From Phocaeicola vulgatus ATCC 8482 (GTDB lineage Bacteria > Bacteroidota > Bacteroidia > Bacteroidales > Bacteroidaceae), in the NCBI RefSeq assembly GCF_000012825.1, contig NC_009614.1, positions 2,914,001 to 2,978,000 on the forward strand: a DNA stretch of 64,000 nucleotides. Reading direction: 5' to 3'. Each line of letters starts with the position of its first letter. The stretch's first letter is position 1. The notes beneath the pieces were generated by a model. It ran no database searches and was not told the DNA's origin. It worked only from the letters and a program-made list of their open reading frames with translations. This document shows positions 25,914-35,799 of this stretch, piece after piece. The position numbers were made by a program, and so were the translations under genes.

Positions 25914-27530
25914 ATGGCTGAAAAGAAATTATTGTTGGGCGATGAGGCAATTGCCCTCGGAGCGATACATGCCGGCATATCGGGTGTATATGCCTATCCG
26001 GGTACACCGTCCACTGAAATCACAGAGTTTATCCAGAATAATCGTTTGGCAAAGGAAAGAAAATTGCACAGCACTTGGTGTACCAATGAAAAAACGGCCA
26101 TGGAGGCTGCATTGGGTATGTCATACGCAGGAAAACGTGCTTTGGTATGTATGAAACATGTAGGCATGAACGTGGCTGCCGATGCGTTTGTCAATTCTGC
26201 CATAACCGGCGTGAACGGTGGTCTGGTGGTGCTGGCTGCCGATGACCCTTCCATGCACTCGTCACAGAACGAGCAGGATTCACGTTTTTATGGAAAATTT
26301 GCTATGATTCCCATGCTGGAACCGTCTTCCCAACAAGAAGCATACGATATGATGGATTACGCATATACACTCTCGGAAAAACTGAAGTTGCCGGTGCTGA
26401 TGCGTGTGGTTACCCGTCTGGCACATTCGCGTGCCGGTGTGGAAGTAGCCGATATCCGTGAGGAAAATCAGTTGAATCCTGACCATGAACGTGCCCACTG
26501 GGTATTGCTGCCGGGTAATGCGCGTAAACAATATCTGGATCTAGTGAAAAAGCAGGAGAAGCTGGAAGAAGCTTCCTCCAAATCTCCTTATAATTATCTG
26601 GAAGGGTTGAATCCCGAATATGATTATGAATTCGGAGTGATAGCCTGTGGTATCGGTTATAATTATGTGAAGGAGGCGGATACGGACAGTTGCCATATTC
26701 CGGTATTGAAAGTTTCGCAGTATCCGTTGCCGGCTGAAGAAATCAGGACGATGGCAGACCGCTGCGGATATGTTCTGGTAGTGGAAGATGGCCAGCCGTT
26801 TGTGGAAGAGCAGGTAAAAGCGATACTTTCCTCGGACTATGAGGTAAAGGGACGCTTGACGGAAACTTTGCCGCGTACCGGTGAATTGACTCCGGATAAT
26901 GTGGGCGAGGCGATCGGATGGGGAATCAAACGTCCGTTTGGTAAGTCTCAGGTGGTGATGCCGCGTCCGCCTGCATTGTGTCAGGGATGTGGTCATCGGG
27001 ATGTGTATGATGCATTGAACAAGGTGGCTGCGGAATATCCGGATGCACGCATTTTCGGTGATATCGGTTGCTATACATTAGGTGCGTTGCCCCCGTTCCG
27101 TGCTATCGACAGTTGTGTGGATATGGGTGCTTCCATAACCATGGCCAAAGGTGCTTCCGATGCAGGGGTATTTCCGGCCATTGCTGTTATCGGTGACTCT
27201 ACTTTCACTCATTCCGGTATGACCGGTCTGCTGGATGCGGTGAATGACCGTGCCAATATTACGGTGGTGATTTCGGATAACCTGACTACTGCCATGACCG
27301 GTGGACAGGATTCTGCCGGTACGAACAAATTCGAGGCGATCTGCCTGGGATTAGGGGTAGAACCCGAACATGTGCGTGTGGTGGTTCCATTACCGAAGAA
27401 TATGGAAGAAATCACCCGTACCATTCGTGAGGAAATAGAATATAAAGGGGTGTCTGTCATTATTCCGCGCAGAGAGTGTATCCAGACATTGAATCGTAAA
27501 CTAAGACAGAAAAAAGCAGATAAGGCATGA
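25914..27530 (+). CDS. iorA: Indolepyruvate/aryl-pyruvate:ferredoxin oxidoreductase, alpha subunit (short form)
   Basis: 538 residues. It oxidatively decarboxylates aryl-pyruvates (from Phe, Tyr, Trp) to aryl-acetyl-CoA with ferredoxin as acceptor. The pyrimidine-binding N-terminal domain starts GDEAIALGAIHAGISGVYAYPG. The TPP/Mg site is visible as CQGCGHRDVYDAL, GDIGCYTLG and GDSTFTHSGMTGLLDAVND. In archaeal and clostridial IorA a C-terminal two-[4Fe-4S] ferredoxin domain extends the protein to about 600-650 residues. Here the protein ends at PRRECIQTLNRKL with no CxxCxxC clusters, so the electron relay must be a separate protein or different. The stop overlaps the iorB start (ATGA). Confidence 0.93.
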   Translation: MAEKKLLLGDEAIALGAIHAGISGVYAYPGTPSTEITEFIQNNRLAKERKLHSTWCTNEKTAMEAALGMSYAGKRALVCMKHVGMNVAADAFVNSAITGVNGGLVVLAADDPSMHSSQNEQDSRFYGKFAMIPMLEPSSQQEAYDMMDYAYTLSEKLKLPVLMRVVTRLAHSRAGVEVADIREENQLNPDHERAHWVLLPGNARKQYLDLVKKQEKLEEASSKSPYNYLEGLNPEYDYEFGVIACGIGYNYVKEADTDSCHIPVLKVSQYPLPAEEIRTMADRCGYVLVVEDGQPFVEEQVKAILSSDYEVKGRLTETLPRTGELTPDNVGEAIGWGIKRPFGKSQVVMPRPPALCQGCGHRDVYDALNKVAAEYPDARIFGDIGCYTLGALPPFRAIDSCVDMGASITMAKGASDAGVFPAIAVIGDSTFTHSGMTGLLDAVNDRANITVVISDNLTTAMTGGQDSAGTNKFEAICLGLGVEPEHVRVVVPLPKNMEEITRTIREEIEYKGVSVIIPRRECIQTLNRKLRQKKADKA

Positions 27531-28108
27531 GAAAAGATATCATACTTTCGGGCGTAGGAGGACAGGGTATCCTGACTATCGCTACTATTATAGGAGAAGC
27601 TGCTACGGCAGAAGGCATCAATTTGAAGCAGGCCGAGGTACACGGTATGAGCCAGCGCGGAGGAGATGTGCAGTCCAATCTGCGTTTGTCCGACGAAACG
27701 ATTTATTCGGATCTGATCGCTCAGGGTGAGGCGGATCTGATTATTTCCATGGAACCGATGGAGGCGTTGCGTTATCTGCCTTACTTGCAGGAAGAAGGTT
27801 GGGTGATTACTTCCGCTAATCCTTTCAAGAACATTCCCGACTATCCTGAAGAAGTGGATCTGATGAGGGCTTTGGAGAGTCTTCCGCATGTGGTGAAGTT
27901 GGAAATAGAGGATATGGCAAAAGAAAACAGTATGCCTAAATGCGCGAATGTGATTCTGCTGGGCATGGCTGCGAAGTATATTGAAATCGTATCACCGGAA
28001 CAGTTGCGCGAAAGCATAGGGCGTGTGTTTGCTGCAAAAGGTGAGAAGATTGTTGAAATGAATCAGAAGGCTTTTGATATAGGATTGAATGCGGTAAAGA
28101 ACTGGTAA
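27527..28108 (+). CDS. iorB: Indolepyruvate oxidoreductase, beta subunit
   Basis: 193 residues, the normal IorB size. It forms the gamma-type domain (pyruvate ferredoxin oxidoreductase family) that binds CoA and completes the IOR active site. Signatures are the N-terminal SGVGGQGILTIATIIGEAA and the VHGMSQRGGDVQSNLR motif. It overlaps iorA by 4 nt and is followed after 4 nt by an aminotransferase gene, so all three are almost certainly one transcript. Confidence 0.93.
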   Translation: MRKDIILSGVGGQGILTIATIIGEAATAEGINLKQAEVHGMSQRGGDVQSNLRLSDETIYSDLIAQGEADLIISMEPMEALRYLPYLQEEGWVITSANPFKNIPDYPEEVDLMRALESLPHVVKLEIEDMAKENSMPKCANVILLGMAAKYIEIVSPEQLRESIGRVFAAKGEKIVEMNQKAFDIGLNAVKNW

Positions 28109-28112
28109 TGCC

Positions 28113-29417
28113 ATGAAGATATTTAGTGAAGAATTAGTGGAGAAGGCGGTGAAGGAACTGCACATCGCCAATCTTGCACAGGCTACTATCGGTGATGTGT
28201 TGTTGGTAGCCCAGTATCTGGAAAAGGAAACGGGGATTCCTTTTATCCGCATGGATCAGGGATCTCCTGGTCTTGCCGCCAATCAGATAGGGATTGAAGC
28301 GGAGAAAGCTGCTTTGGACAGGGGAGTCGGATCGCAATATCCGGCTGCCGCAGGAGTGCCCGAGTTGAAAAAGGAGGCTTCCCGTTTTGTAAAAGCTTTC
28401 TTGAATCTGGATATCTCTCCGCGCGCTTGTGTGCCTACCACCGGGTCGGTGGCGGGTTCATTCGGCTCGTTCATAGCCTGTACGCAGCGTATTCCGGGGA
28501 AAGACAAGGTATTGTTCATTGATCCCGGATTTCCTATTCAGAAATCCCAGCTTCGCATTATCGGCGTGGAGTGGGAAGAGTTTGATATCTATCATTATCG
28601 TGGACAGGCCTTGCGTGAGAAATTGGAAAGTTTCCTGAGTAAAGGCGATATAGCAGCGATTATCTATTCTAATCCGAATAATCCGGCATGGATTTGTCTG
28701 GAAGAGGAGGAGTTGCAGATAATCGGTGAACTGGCAACCCGGTATGATGTGATTGTCATGGAAGATCTGGCTTATTTCTGCATGGATTTCCGTCGGGATA
28801 TGGGGCATCCTTTCGAACCGCCTTATCCGCCCACTGTGGCAAGATATACGGATAATTATATCCTGATGCTTTCTTCTTCCAAGATATTCAGTTATGCCGG
28901 ACAGCGTATGGCATTGGCATGTATCAGCGACAAACTGTTCGACCGCCAGTTCCCTGCCTTGGCAGAACGGTATAAAGATGCAGGGGTGTTCGGTCCTACG
29001 CTGATTGCTTCCATTCTTTATATGATTACTTCGGGATGTACGGCTTCCACTCAGTATGCATACGCTGAAATGCTTCGTCTGTCTACCGAAGGTAAAATCA
29101 ATTTTGTGGAAGATACCCGCGAATATGCCCGTCGTGCGGAACGCATGAAGAAAATATTTACCGACAATGGTTTCCATATCGTATATGACTATGATGCTAC
29201 CCAGGTGGTGGGAGATGGTTTCTTCTTTACCATTGGTTACGGAAATATGACAGGGGGTGAATTGCTCCGGGAGTTATTGTATTATGGGGTAAGCAGCATC
29301 TCGCTTTCTACTACCGGCAGCGAGCAGGAAGGTGTCCGCGCCTGTACGTCACGGATGCGCGATGAACTTTATCCGGTGATGGAGGAACGCATGAGAGCTT
29401 TTCATGAAGATCATTGA
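28113..29417 (+). CDS. PLP-dependent class I/II aminotransferase
   Basis: 434 residues, fold-type I. PLP motifs are YSNPNNPAW, VMEDLAYFCMD and the Schiff-base lysine in LSSSKIFSYAGQRMAL. A CTSRMRDELYPV block near the C-terminus supplies the likely substrate-binding Arg. From its place between iorB and paaK it most likely transaminates aromatic amino acids to the aryl-pyruvates used by IOR; this is inferred from context, not from a diagnostic residue. The gap to iorB is 4 nt. Before paaK there are 94 bp with a degenerate repeated GTGCTAAT/TGTGCCAG pattern but no clear terminator. Confidence 0.88.
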   Translation: MKIFSEELVEKAVKELHIANLAQATIGDVLLVAQYLEKETGIPFIRMDQGSPGLAANQIGIEAEKAALDRGVGSQYPAAAGVPELKKEASRFVKAFLNLDISPRACVPTTGSVAGSFGSFIACTQRIPGKDKVLFIDPGFPIQKSQLRIIGVEWEEFDIYHYRGQALREKLESFLSKGDIAAIIYSNPNNPAWICLEEEELQIIGELATRYDVIVMEDLAYFCMDFRRDMGHPFEPPYPPTVARYTDNYILMLSSSKIFSYAGQRMALACISDKLFDRQFPALAERYKDAGVFGPTLIASILYMITSGCTASTQYAYAEMLRLSTEGKINFVEDTREYARRAERMKKIFTDNGFHIVYDYDATQVVGDGFFFTIGYGNMTGGELLRELLYYGVSSISLSTTGSEQEGVRACTSRMRDELYPVMEERMRAFHEDH

Positions 29418-29511
29418 AAATAATGTGCTAATAGGATAATGTGCCGATTGCCATACAGTGGGTTTGTGTGCCAGTACATTGGCAGATTAGCACATTGAAA
29501 AATTATTTATT

Positions 29512-30813
29512 ATGATTTGGAATAAAAATAAAGAGTGCATGAGTCGGGACGAGATGAGCGCTCTGCAGGGAAAACGTCTGAACAAGTTGGTGAACTTGGT
29601 TTATCATAATGTTCCTTTTTATCGTAACAAGATGCAGGAGATGGATTTGTCTCCGGATGATATCCAGACTATCGAAGATATCGTAAAACTTCCTTTTACT
29701 ACCAAGCAGGATTTACGTGATAATTATCCATATGGTCTTCAGGCTGCTCCTGCTTCGGAAATTGTACGTGTGCACGCTTCTTCGGGAACAACCGGGAATC
29801 CTACCATTGTGGGATATACGCGTCGTGACTTGTCTGTATGGTCCGAAGTGATGTCACGTTGTCTTTCAGCATACGGGGTTACCCGTAATGATACCTTTTC
29901 TGTCAGTTATGGCTATGGCTTGTTTACAGGCGGGTTGGGCGCACATTATGGGGTGGAGAATCTGGGGGCGACTGTTATCCCGGCTTCTACAGGAAATACG
30001 GAAAAGCATGTCCGTCTGATTCGCGACTTGGGTATAACGGGGATTGCCTGTACTCCTTCATACGCTCTTTATCTGGCAGAAGTGGTGGAACGTATGGGAT
30101 TGACCAAGAATGATATCAATCTCCGTATCGGAGCTTTCGGAGCCGAGCCATGGACGGAAAGTATGCGTAAGGAGATAGAAGAGCGGCTGGGATTGAAAGG
30201 GTATAATATTTATGGATTAAGTGAGATTATGGGACCCGGTGTTTCCTACGAATGTCAGGAGCAACATGGTTCGCATATCAATGAGGATCATTTTTATCCT
30301 GAAATCATTAATCCTGAAACGCTGGAACGTCTTCCGGATGGAGAAGTGGGAGAATTGGTGTTTACTACCTTGACAAAGGAGGGGATGCCGTTATTGCGTT
30401 ATCGTACGAAGGACTTGACTTCCCTGATGGAGGGTGAATGTCCGTGTGGAAGAACCAATATCCGTATGTCGGGTATTGTAGGCCGTAGTGACGATATGCT
30501 TATTATCCGTGGCATCAATGTTTTCCCTTCTCAGGTGGAAAGTGTTATTTTGGATATGCCTCAGTTTGAACCTCAGTATATGCTGGTGGTGGATAGGAAG
30601 AATAATCTCGACTCTTTGCAAGTACAAGTGGAAGTCCGCAAAGACTTCTTCTCGGATGATATGGGAAGTATGCTTGCCATGAAGAAAGCGTTGAGCGACA
30701 AACTGAAAAGTGTCCTTTCCATCAGTGCCGAAGTGAAGCTGATGGAACCTAATAGCATTGCCCGTAGTGAAGGTAAGAGTAAACGTGTGATAGACAATCG
30801 GATTTTAAAATAA
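29512..30813 (+). CDS. paaK: Phenylacetate-CoA ligase
   Basis: 433 residues, the usual PaaK length. It belongs to the adenylate-forming superfamily. The P-loop HASSGTTGNPTIVGYT, the YGLSEIMGPGVSYEC core, the YRTKDLT motif and the C-terminal RGINVFPSQVE and EGKSKRVIDNR segments are all present. Classically it activates phenylacetate with ATP and CoA. Next to IOR, which makes aryl-acetyl-CoA, the reverse direction (ATP or PPi-linked release of aryl-acetate) or scavenging is equally plausible. An ACT-domain gene follows after 13 bp. Confidence 0.93.
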   Translation: MIWNKNKECMSRDEMSALQGKRLNKLVNLVYHNVPFYRNKMQEMDLSPDDIQTIEDIVKLPFTTKQDLRDNYPYGLQAAPASEIVRVHASSGTTGNPTIVGYTRRDLSVWSEVMSRCLSAYGVTRNDTFSVSYGYGLFTGGLGAHYGVENLGATVIPASTGNTEKHVRLIRDLGITGIACTPSYALYLAEVVERMGLTKNDINLRIGAFGAEPWTESMRKEIEERLGLKGYNIYGLSEIMGPGVSYECQEQHGSHINEDHFYPEIINPETLERLPDGEVGELVFTTLTKEGMPLLRYRTKDLTSLMEGECPCGRTNIRMSGIVGRSDDMLIIRGINVFPSQVESVILDMPQFEPQYMLVVDRKNNLDSLQVQVEVRKDFFSDDMGSMLAMKKALSDKLKSVLSISAEVKLMEPNSIARSEGKSKRVIDNRILK

Positions 30814-30826
30814 AAAAGTATGCGAT

Positions 30827-31243
30827 ATGACAATCAAGCAATTATCTGTTTTTCTGGAAAACAAAACCGGAAGAATAAATGACGTAACCAAGACATTGGC
30901 AAAGTATGATATCAATATGCATGCGTTCAGCATGGCGGAATCTACTGATTTCGGTATACTTCGCCTGATTGTTTCGGATGTGGAAAAAGCGGTGGAAGTA
31001 CTTCGTGCCGAGAATTTTGCCGTGATGCTGACCGATGTGGTATGTATCAGTTGCCCGAATGTGGCAGGTTCTTTGGCTAAAGTTTTGGACTATCTGGCAG
31101 CAGAGAATATCTTTATTGAATATATGTATGCTTTTGCTCAAGGAGATACGGCACATGTGGTTATCCGTCCGTCTAATGTGGAGAGATGTGTGGAGATATT
31201 GAATAAATTCAATTGTAATGTTTTGACTAAGAACAGTCTGTAA
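30827..31243 (+). CDS. Tandem ACT-domain protein, probable amino-acid sensor of the ior-paaK operon
   Basis: 138 residues forming two ACT domains (about 3-65 and 70-136), with the usual start TIKQLSVFLENKTGRI and second-domain VAGSLAKVLDYLAAENI. ACT domains bind amino acids or similar ligands. The pairing paaK-ACT is common in anaerobes. Its role here is probably allosteric control of the ligase or oxidoreductase, or a regulatory partner; this is inference from position. It is the last gene of the operon. Confidence 0.9.
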   Translation: MTIKQLSVFLENKTGRINDVTKTLAKYDINMHAFSMAESTDFGILRLIVSDVEKAVEVLRAENFAVMLTDVVCISCPNVAGSLAKVLDYLAAENIFIEYMYAFAQGDTAHVVIRPSNVERCVEILNKFNCNVLTKNSL

Positions 31244-31286
31244 TGAATTTGACTTTGTGGGTATGAATGCATCACAAGTCTTTTTA

Positions 31287-31366
31287 CCACAGGTTACTTG
31301 GGCTCACACGGGTGTTTAAGCTGAAAACTTTAAGATTGAACCTGTGCGAATCCGGGTAATCTGTGG
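31287..31366. repeat. Degenerate cruciform repeat (CCACAGRTTAC family)
   Basis: CCACAGGTTAC (31287-31297) and GTAATCTGTGG (31356-31366) form an 11-bp stem with one wobble, with further internal pairing (CACACGGGT against ACCTGTG). The same core occurs as a tighter hairpin at 35756-35791, so this looks like a dispersed Bacteroides-type palindromic repeat. The whole 31244-31484 gap holds nothing else recognisable. Confidence 0.45.
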
Positions 31367-31484
31367 CTGTTTTGATGGAACAGTCTATCAATAGCAAAAC
31401 CTGTTTGTTGGAGAATGCAGAATGTTATGAGCGTTCTTTGACAATGGGACACTCGAACCGATAAAAAATACCGAAGTATTGTAC

Positions 31485-33263
31485 ATGATTACATTGGATA
31501 ATTTTGAGGACTTTGTTCCCTATAAAATATGGATGCGTGGGGAAGAGTATTATGAAACAGACGCTGTTTCCGAATTGGAAGAAATCTCACCCGGTGAATG
31601 GACTGCGACTGTAGAAGGAACAGACGATTATAATGTGGAGATATCTATGGATGGAAACGAGATAGAATCCTGGTACTGTGATTGTCCGTATGATGGAGAA
31701 ATCTGCAAACATGTTGTAGCGACATTGTTGGCAATTCGCGACAATAGAAAAAAGGCGGGTAATAGTATTTTCTCGAAGATGAAAATCAAAGCGGAGGAAG
31801 CCCCTGTTTTAGAGGAAATAAAAGAAGTGGGTAAGCAGCCTTGTCCGTCTTTGGTAGACATACAGCAACTGTTGTCTTTCATTGATCCGCAGGAACTCTC
31901 GAAATTTATCTGTGAGTATGCTTCAACGAATCTGGAATTTAAAACGGCACTTTCAAATCATTTCATAGCTAAGGAGTTATCTTTGTCATCAAAGGGAAAA
32001 GATTACAGAATTGAAATTCAAAAAGTTTTTAAAGGATCTGGTTACCATAAAAGGTCTCGTTATCACAATCGTTATGATAATTACGACCGTGACTGGAAAA
32101 CTATTTTCAATCAGATGGACACTTTTTTGGAGAAAGCGGATTTCTTTTTGAATTTGGAAGCTATGGATAATTCTATTGCCATAGCTCTTCAAGTACTTCG
32201 TTCCATCGGTGAAAACTATGATGATGAACTTTTGTATGATGATGGTATTTCTTCTTCTGACTATTGTGAACAGGCAGGAGATTTGCTCCTGAAAGTGATT
32301 GAACATCCTAAAACCACTCAGGCACAAAAGATGGAGATACTTCAGGGCTTGCGTGAGATTGCTGAAATATCTATTTTTCGTGAATATGATCTTTATGATG
32401 TAGACGAATTGATGATGCAGATCAATCTTTCGATTCAACCGGCAGAAAAAGCGTTGGAATTGATTGATGAACTTCTTGAAGTAAGAAAGGGAACCTGTGA
32501 TATCTATCAGTTAGTCATTCGTAAGGTCAATCTGTTGTTAGAACAGAATGAAGAACAAAAGGCGGATGATACGATTCGTCAATATCTTTATCTGACTGAA
32601 ATACGAAGAATGGAGGTTGATAAATTGATTGCCCGTTGCCAATATGATGAAGCCATTTGTTTGCTGAATGACGGAATAGAAATAGCGGAAAGAGAAATGC
32701 ATTCTGGCACTGTGGGTGAATGGCTGAAAATGAAATTGGATATTTATGAAATAACCCATAGGGTTTCTGAGGTAATTGATACATGTCGTCTGTTGTTTGT
32801 GGTGGGTAGTGATAAATTGATATATTACAGCAAACTTAAAACTCTGGTACCGAAAGAACAATGGAAAAGTTTTCTGGATAGGATGATGAAAGAAGCCGAG
32901 TTAAGTGACTATTTTTCTTTTGTCGGAAATGATAAGGCTGAAATTTATGTGAAAGAAAAGGATAATGACAGCTTGTTCTCTTTGCTGTCGTCAGTCCGAT
33001 ACAATCAGTTGGAAGCATTGATGAAATATGCCCATTATTTGAAGGACACTCATTCTGAGAAATTGATTGCTATATATACTTCTTTATTGAATGATTATGC
33101 TGAACGGAATCTGGGACGGGAGCATTATGAATTTATAGCACGGGTATTATCCTGCATACGTAAACTAAACGGTGGACAGGCTGTTGTGAAAAGCTTGGTG
33201 GCAGAGTTCCGGATAAAATACAAACGTCGTCCGGCAATGATGGAAGTGTTGGGGAAGTTTTAA
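31485..33263 (+). CDS. SWIM zinc-finger protein
   Basis: 592 residues from the ATG at 31485; a TTG two codons upstream would also be in frame, but ATG is more likely. The N-terminal 90 residues contain a SWIM finger, [20 protein letters not shown], with the CxC-x6-CxH pattern that binds zinc and mediates DNA or protein contact. The rest is a long helical, acidic region with HEAT/TPR-like character (for example [13 protein letters not shown] and [15 protein letters not shown]) and no recognised catalytic domain. SWIM proteins occur with SWI2/SNF2 ATPases and transposases; none adjoins. Function unknown. Confidence 0.85.
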   Translation: MITLDNFEDFVPYKIWMRGEEYYETDAVSELEEISPGEWTATVEGTDDYNVEISMDGNEIESWYCDCPYDGEICKHVVATLLAIRDNRKKAGNSIFSKMKIKAEEAPVLEEIKEVGKQPCPSLVDIQQLLSFIDPQELSKFICEYASTNLEFKTALSNHFIAKELSLSSKGKDYRIEIQKVFKGSGYHKRSRYHNRYDNYDRDWKTIFNQMDTFLEKADFFLNLEAMDNSIAIALQVLRSIGENYDDELLYDDGISSSDYCEQAGDLLLKVIEHPKTTQAQKMEILQGLREIAEISIFREYDLYDVDELMMQINLSIQPAEKALELIDELLEVRKGTCDIYQLVIRKVNLLLEQNEEQKADDTIRQYLYLTEIRRMEVDKLIARCQYDEAICLLNDGIEIAEREMHSGTVGEWLKMKLDIYEITHRVSEVIDTCRLLFVVGSDKLIYYSKLKTLVPKEQWKSFLDRMMKEAELSDYFSFVGNDKAEIYVKEKDNDSLFSLLSSVRYNQLEALMKYAHYLKDTHSEKLIAIYTSLLNDYAERNLGREHYEFIARVLSCIRKLNGGQAVVKSLVAEFRIKYKRRPAMMEVLGKF

Positions 33264-33295
33264 AAATAGTTTATCAGAATCTTTTTTAAAATTAG

Positions 33296-33329
33296 AAAGC
33301 CGCCTCCTCCGAAGCGGCTTTCCGTTTTT
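33296..33329. terminator. Bidirectional terminator between the SWIM gene and hppA
   Basis: AAAGCCGC (33296-33303) pairs with GCGGCTTT (33314-33321). CCGTTTTT follows on plus, and TTTCTAATTTT on minus. Confidence 0.85.
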
Positions 33330-33332
33330 CTA

Positions 33333-35537
33333 TCAGAACAAACTCCAAGCAACTGTCAGTCCGGCCATTACAATGGCGACCATACTCATCAGTTTAATCA
33401 GAATGTTCAAACTGGGTCCGGATGTATCTTTAAACGGATCACCTACTGTGTCACCGGTAACCGTTGCTTTGTGTACTTCGCTTCCTTTACCTCCGAAATT
33501 ACCTTCTTCTATAAATTTTTTCGCATTATCCCATGCGCCTCCCGCATTGGCCATAAAAATGGCAAGAACGAAGCCCGAGGACAAACCACCTATCAGCAGA
33601 CCGATAACACCGGGAACACCAAAAATCAGTCCGGTAGCGATAGGGGCAATGATAGCCAGTAGAGAGGGGAATACCATTTCACGTTGTGCTCCTTTGGTGG
33701 ATATTTGTACGCAACGGGCATAGTCGGGTTCTGCCTCTCCTGTCAGAATCCCTTTTATTTCACGGAACTGGCGACGCACCTCCTCTACCATGTGAGCGGC
33801 TGCTCGGCCTACGGCGTTCATGGTCAGACCGCAGAACAGGAATGCCATCATACTGCCCAAAAACATGCCGCTTAGCACTTTGGGGTTCATCAGGGTTACA
33901 TCGTAATAAAGCATATAGTCAGTGAAACTGGCGTTATGAACATCTACGGTAATGCCGTTTGGTAATTCCAGAATGGTTTGCCCCAACCGGGTTAATCCGA
34001 TACGGATTTCTTCTACATAGGATGCCAGCAGGGCCAGGCCGGTCAGAGCTGCGGAGCCGATGGCAAAACCTTTGCCTGTAGCGGCAGTCGTGTTACCTAA
34101 CGAGTCGAGGGCGTCAGTACGTTTGCGTACTTCTTTGCCCAGTCCGCTCATTTCAGCGTTACCGCCGGCATTGTCTGCAATCGGTCCGTAAGCATCGGTA
34201 GCCAAGGTGATTCCTAATGTCGAAAGCATACCTACGGCAGCAATACCGATGCCATACAATCCCATGGAAATATTGGCAAAATCAAATCCTGAAGCGAGCC
34301 AGTAGGACAAGATGATACCGGTTACTACTGCCAGTACAGGGATGGTGGTGGAAACCATACCTAGTCCGATACCGGAAATGATAACGGTGGCCGGACCGGT
34401 CTTTCCACTTTCGGCCAACCGTTGTGTGGGTTTATACGATTGAGAAGTATAATATTCGGTGGAACGGCCGATAACGATACCTACTATTAATCCCACTACC
34501 ACAGCAAAGGAAATGTTTACCCAATTTTCCAAACCTAATGCCCAGAGGATAAGGAAAGTGGCAACGACAATCAGTACCGAACTTAAATTGGTTCCTGTGG
34601 CCAATGATCCGAGTAATTCCTTCATTCCTGCATTTTCTTTAGTACGGACGGCAAAAATACCGATGATAGAGAGAACGATACCCACTGCCGCAATCAGCAT
34701 AGGTGCGATAACCGCTTTAAACTGCATCACGGTATCATCCGAGCCAATAAAAGCGGCAGCACCTAAAGCGGCGGTAGCTAGAATAGAGCCGCAATAGGAT
34801 TCGTACAGGTCGGCGCCCATTCCGGCTACGTCACCTACATTGTCTCCCACATTATCGGCAATGGTTGCGGGATTGCGGGGGTCATCTTCCGGAATACCGG
34901 CTTCCACTTTACCTACCAGGTCGGCACCTACATCGGCTGCCTTGGTATAGATTCCACCTCCTACACGGGCGAAAAGTGCTTGTGTGCTGGCTCCCATACC
35001 AAAGGTAAGCATGGTGGTTGTGATGACACATAATTTAGCAGAAGGGTTCAAGGCGTCTGTGGGAATGCAATAGTCCAATAATATGTACCAGAAAGAAATA
35101 TCGAGTAGTCCCAAGCCGACAACGACCAACCCCATAACAGCTCCGCTACGGAAAGCTACACGCAGTCCTTTGTTCAGGGAGTGTTGGGCGGCATTGGCGG
35201 TACGTGCAGAAGCGTATGTAGCCGTTTTCATTCCTAAAAAGCCGGACAGTCCGGAGAAGAAACCGCCGGTAAGAAAAGCAATGGGCACCCACGGATTTTG
35301 TAAGTTGAAGCCGTATGCCATGATAGAAAACAGAATAACTAATCCCAGAAATACCAGCCCTACCACCTTGTATTGTTGTTTCAGATAGGACATGGCGCCC
35401 TGGCGCACATAAGAAGCGATTTTCTCCATCGTCGGAGTTCCTTCGCTTTCAAGCATCATTTGTTTGTAGAAATACCATGCAAGTACCAATGCCAAGAGGG
35501 AGGCAATGGGCACAATCCAGAATAGATACGTTTCCAT
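33333..35537 (-). CDS. hppA: Membrane-bound Na+/H+-translocating pyrophosphatase (K+-dependent type)
   Basis: 734 residues with about 16 transmembrane helices. It hydrolyses PPi and pumps Na+ and/or H+. The substrate-site motifs are intact: [36 protein letters not shown], in which the DDPRNP and DNVGDNVGD Asp residues bind Mg-PPi, and [18 protein letters not shown]. In [14 protein letters not shown] the position that is Lys in K+-independent H+-pumps is Ala, which points to the K+-dependent branch. Bacteroides vulgatus has a characterised dual Na+/H+ pump of this branch. A TATCTTTG -7 box lies at 35569-35576 on the minus strand. PPi-dependent phosphofructokinase at 43969 uses the same currency. 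Confidence 0.95.
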   Translation of the reverse strand: METYLFWIVPIASLLALVLAWYFYKQMMLESEGTPTMEKIASYVRQGAMSYLKQQYKVVGLVFLGLVILFSIMAYGFNLQNPWVPIAFLTGGFFSGLSGFLGMKTATYASARTANAAQHSLNKGLRVAFRSGAVMGLVVVGLGLLDISFWYILLDYCIPTDALNPSAKLCVITTTMLTFGMGASTQALFARVGGGIYTKAADVGADLVGKVEAGIPEDDPRNPATIADNVGDNVGDVAGMGADLYESYCGSILATAALGAAAFIGSDDTVMQFKAVIAPMLIAAVGIVLSIIGIFAVRTKENAGMKELLGSLATGTNLSSVLIVVATFLILWALGLENWVNISFAVVVGLIVGIVIGRSTEYYTSQSYKPTQRLAESGKTGPATVIISGIGLGMVSTTIPVLAVVTGIILSYWLASGFDFANISMGLYGIGIAAVGMLSTLGITLATDAYGPIADNAGGNAEMSGLGKEVRKRTDALDSLGNTTAATGKGFAIGSAALTGLALLASYVEEIRIGLTRLGQTILELPNGITVDVHNASFTDYMLYYDVTLMNPKVLSGMFLGSMMAFLFCGLTMNAVGRAAAHMVEEVRRQFREIKGILTGEAEPDYARCVQISTKGAQREMVFPSLLAIIAPIATGLIFGVPGVIGLLIGGLSSGFVLAIFMANAGGAWDNAKKFIEEGNFGGKGSEVHKATVTGDTVGDPFKDTSGPSLNILIKLMSMVAIVMAGLTVAWSLF

Positions 35538-35568
35538 ACGCAGTATTGATTTAAAAGTTGGTTTTGCC

Positions 35569-35599
35569 CAAAGATAGCAAAAAATAAATGATATTCAAT
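35569..35599 (-). promoter_or_regulatory. hppA: hppA promoter
   Basis: On the reverse strand a TATCTTTG -7 box (35576 to 35569) is preceded by an ATTGAAT -33-like element (35599-35593). The -7 box is 32 bp before the ATG at 35537. Confidence 0.5.
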
Positions 35600-35743
35600 A
35601 GGATAGGTCGTATTTTTATCAATTAATATTTGCGGTGCTTTTCTAATTAAGTTTAGGGGGGAATAAATATCAATATCTGTAACTTGGAACACATGTACCT
35701 GTTCCTGTGTTTCGTCAAAACACGATGAAAGGTAAACAAGACG

Positions 35744-35791
35744 TTAAAAAACAGTTTCACCACAGATCAAATCTGTATAATCTGTGGTGAA
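35744..35791 (-). terminator. Terminator of the YgiQ gene, also a palindromic repeat
   Basis: TTCACCACAGAT (35756-35767) pairs perfectly with ATCTGTGGTGAA (35780-35791). On the reverse strand a CTGTTTTTTAACG tail follows. It shares its CCACAG core with the repeat at 31287-31366. Confidence 0.7.
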
Positions 35792-35799
35792 TTTAAAAC

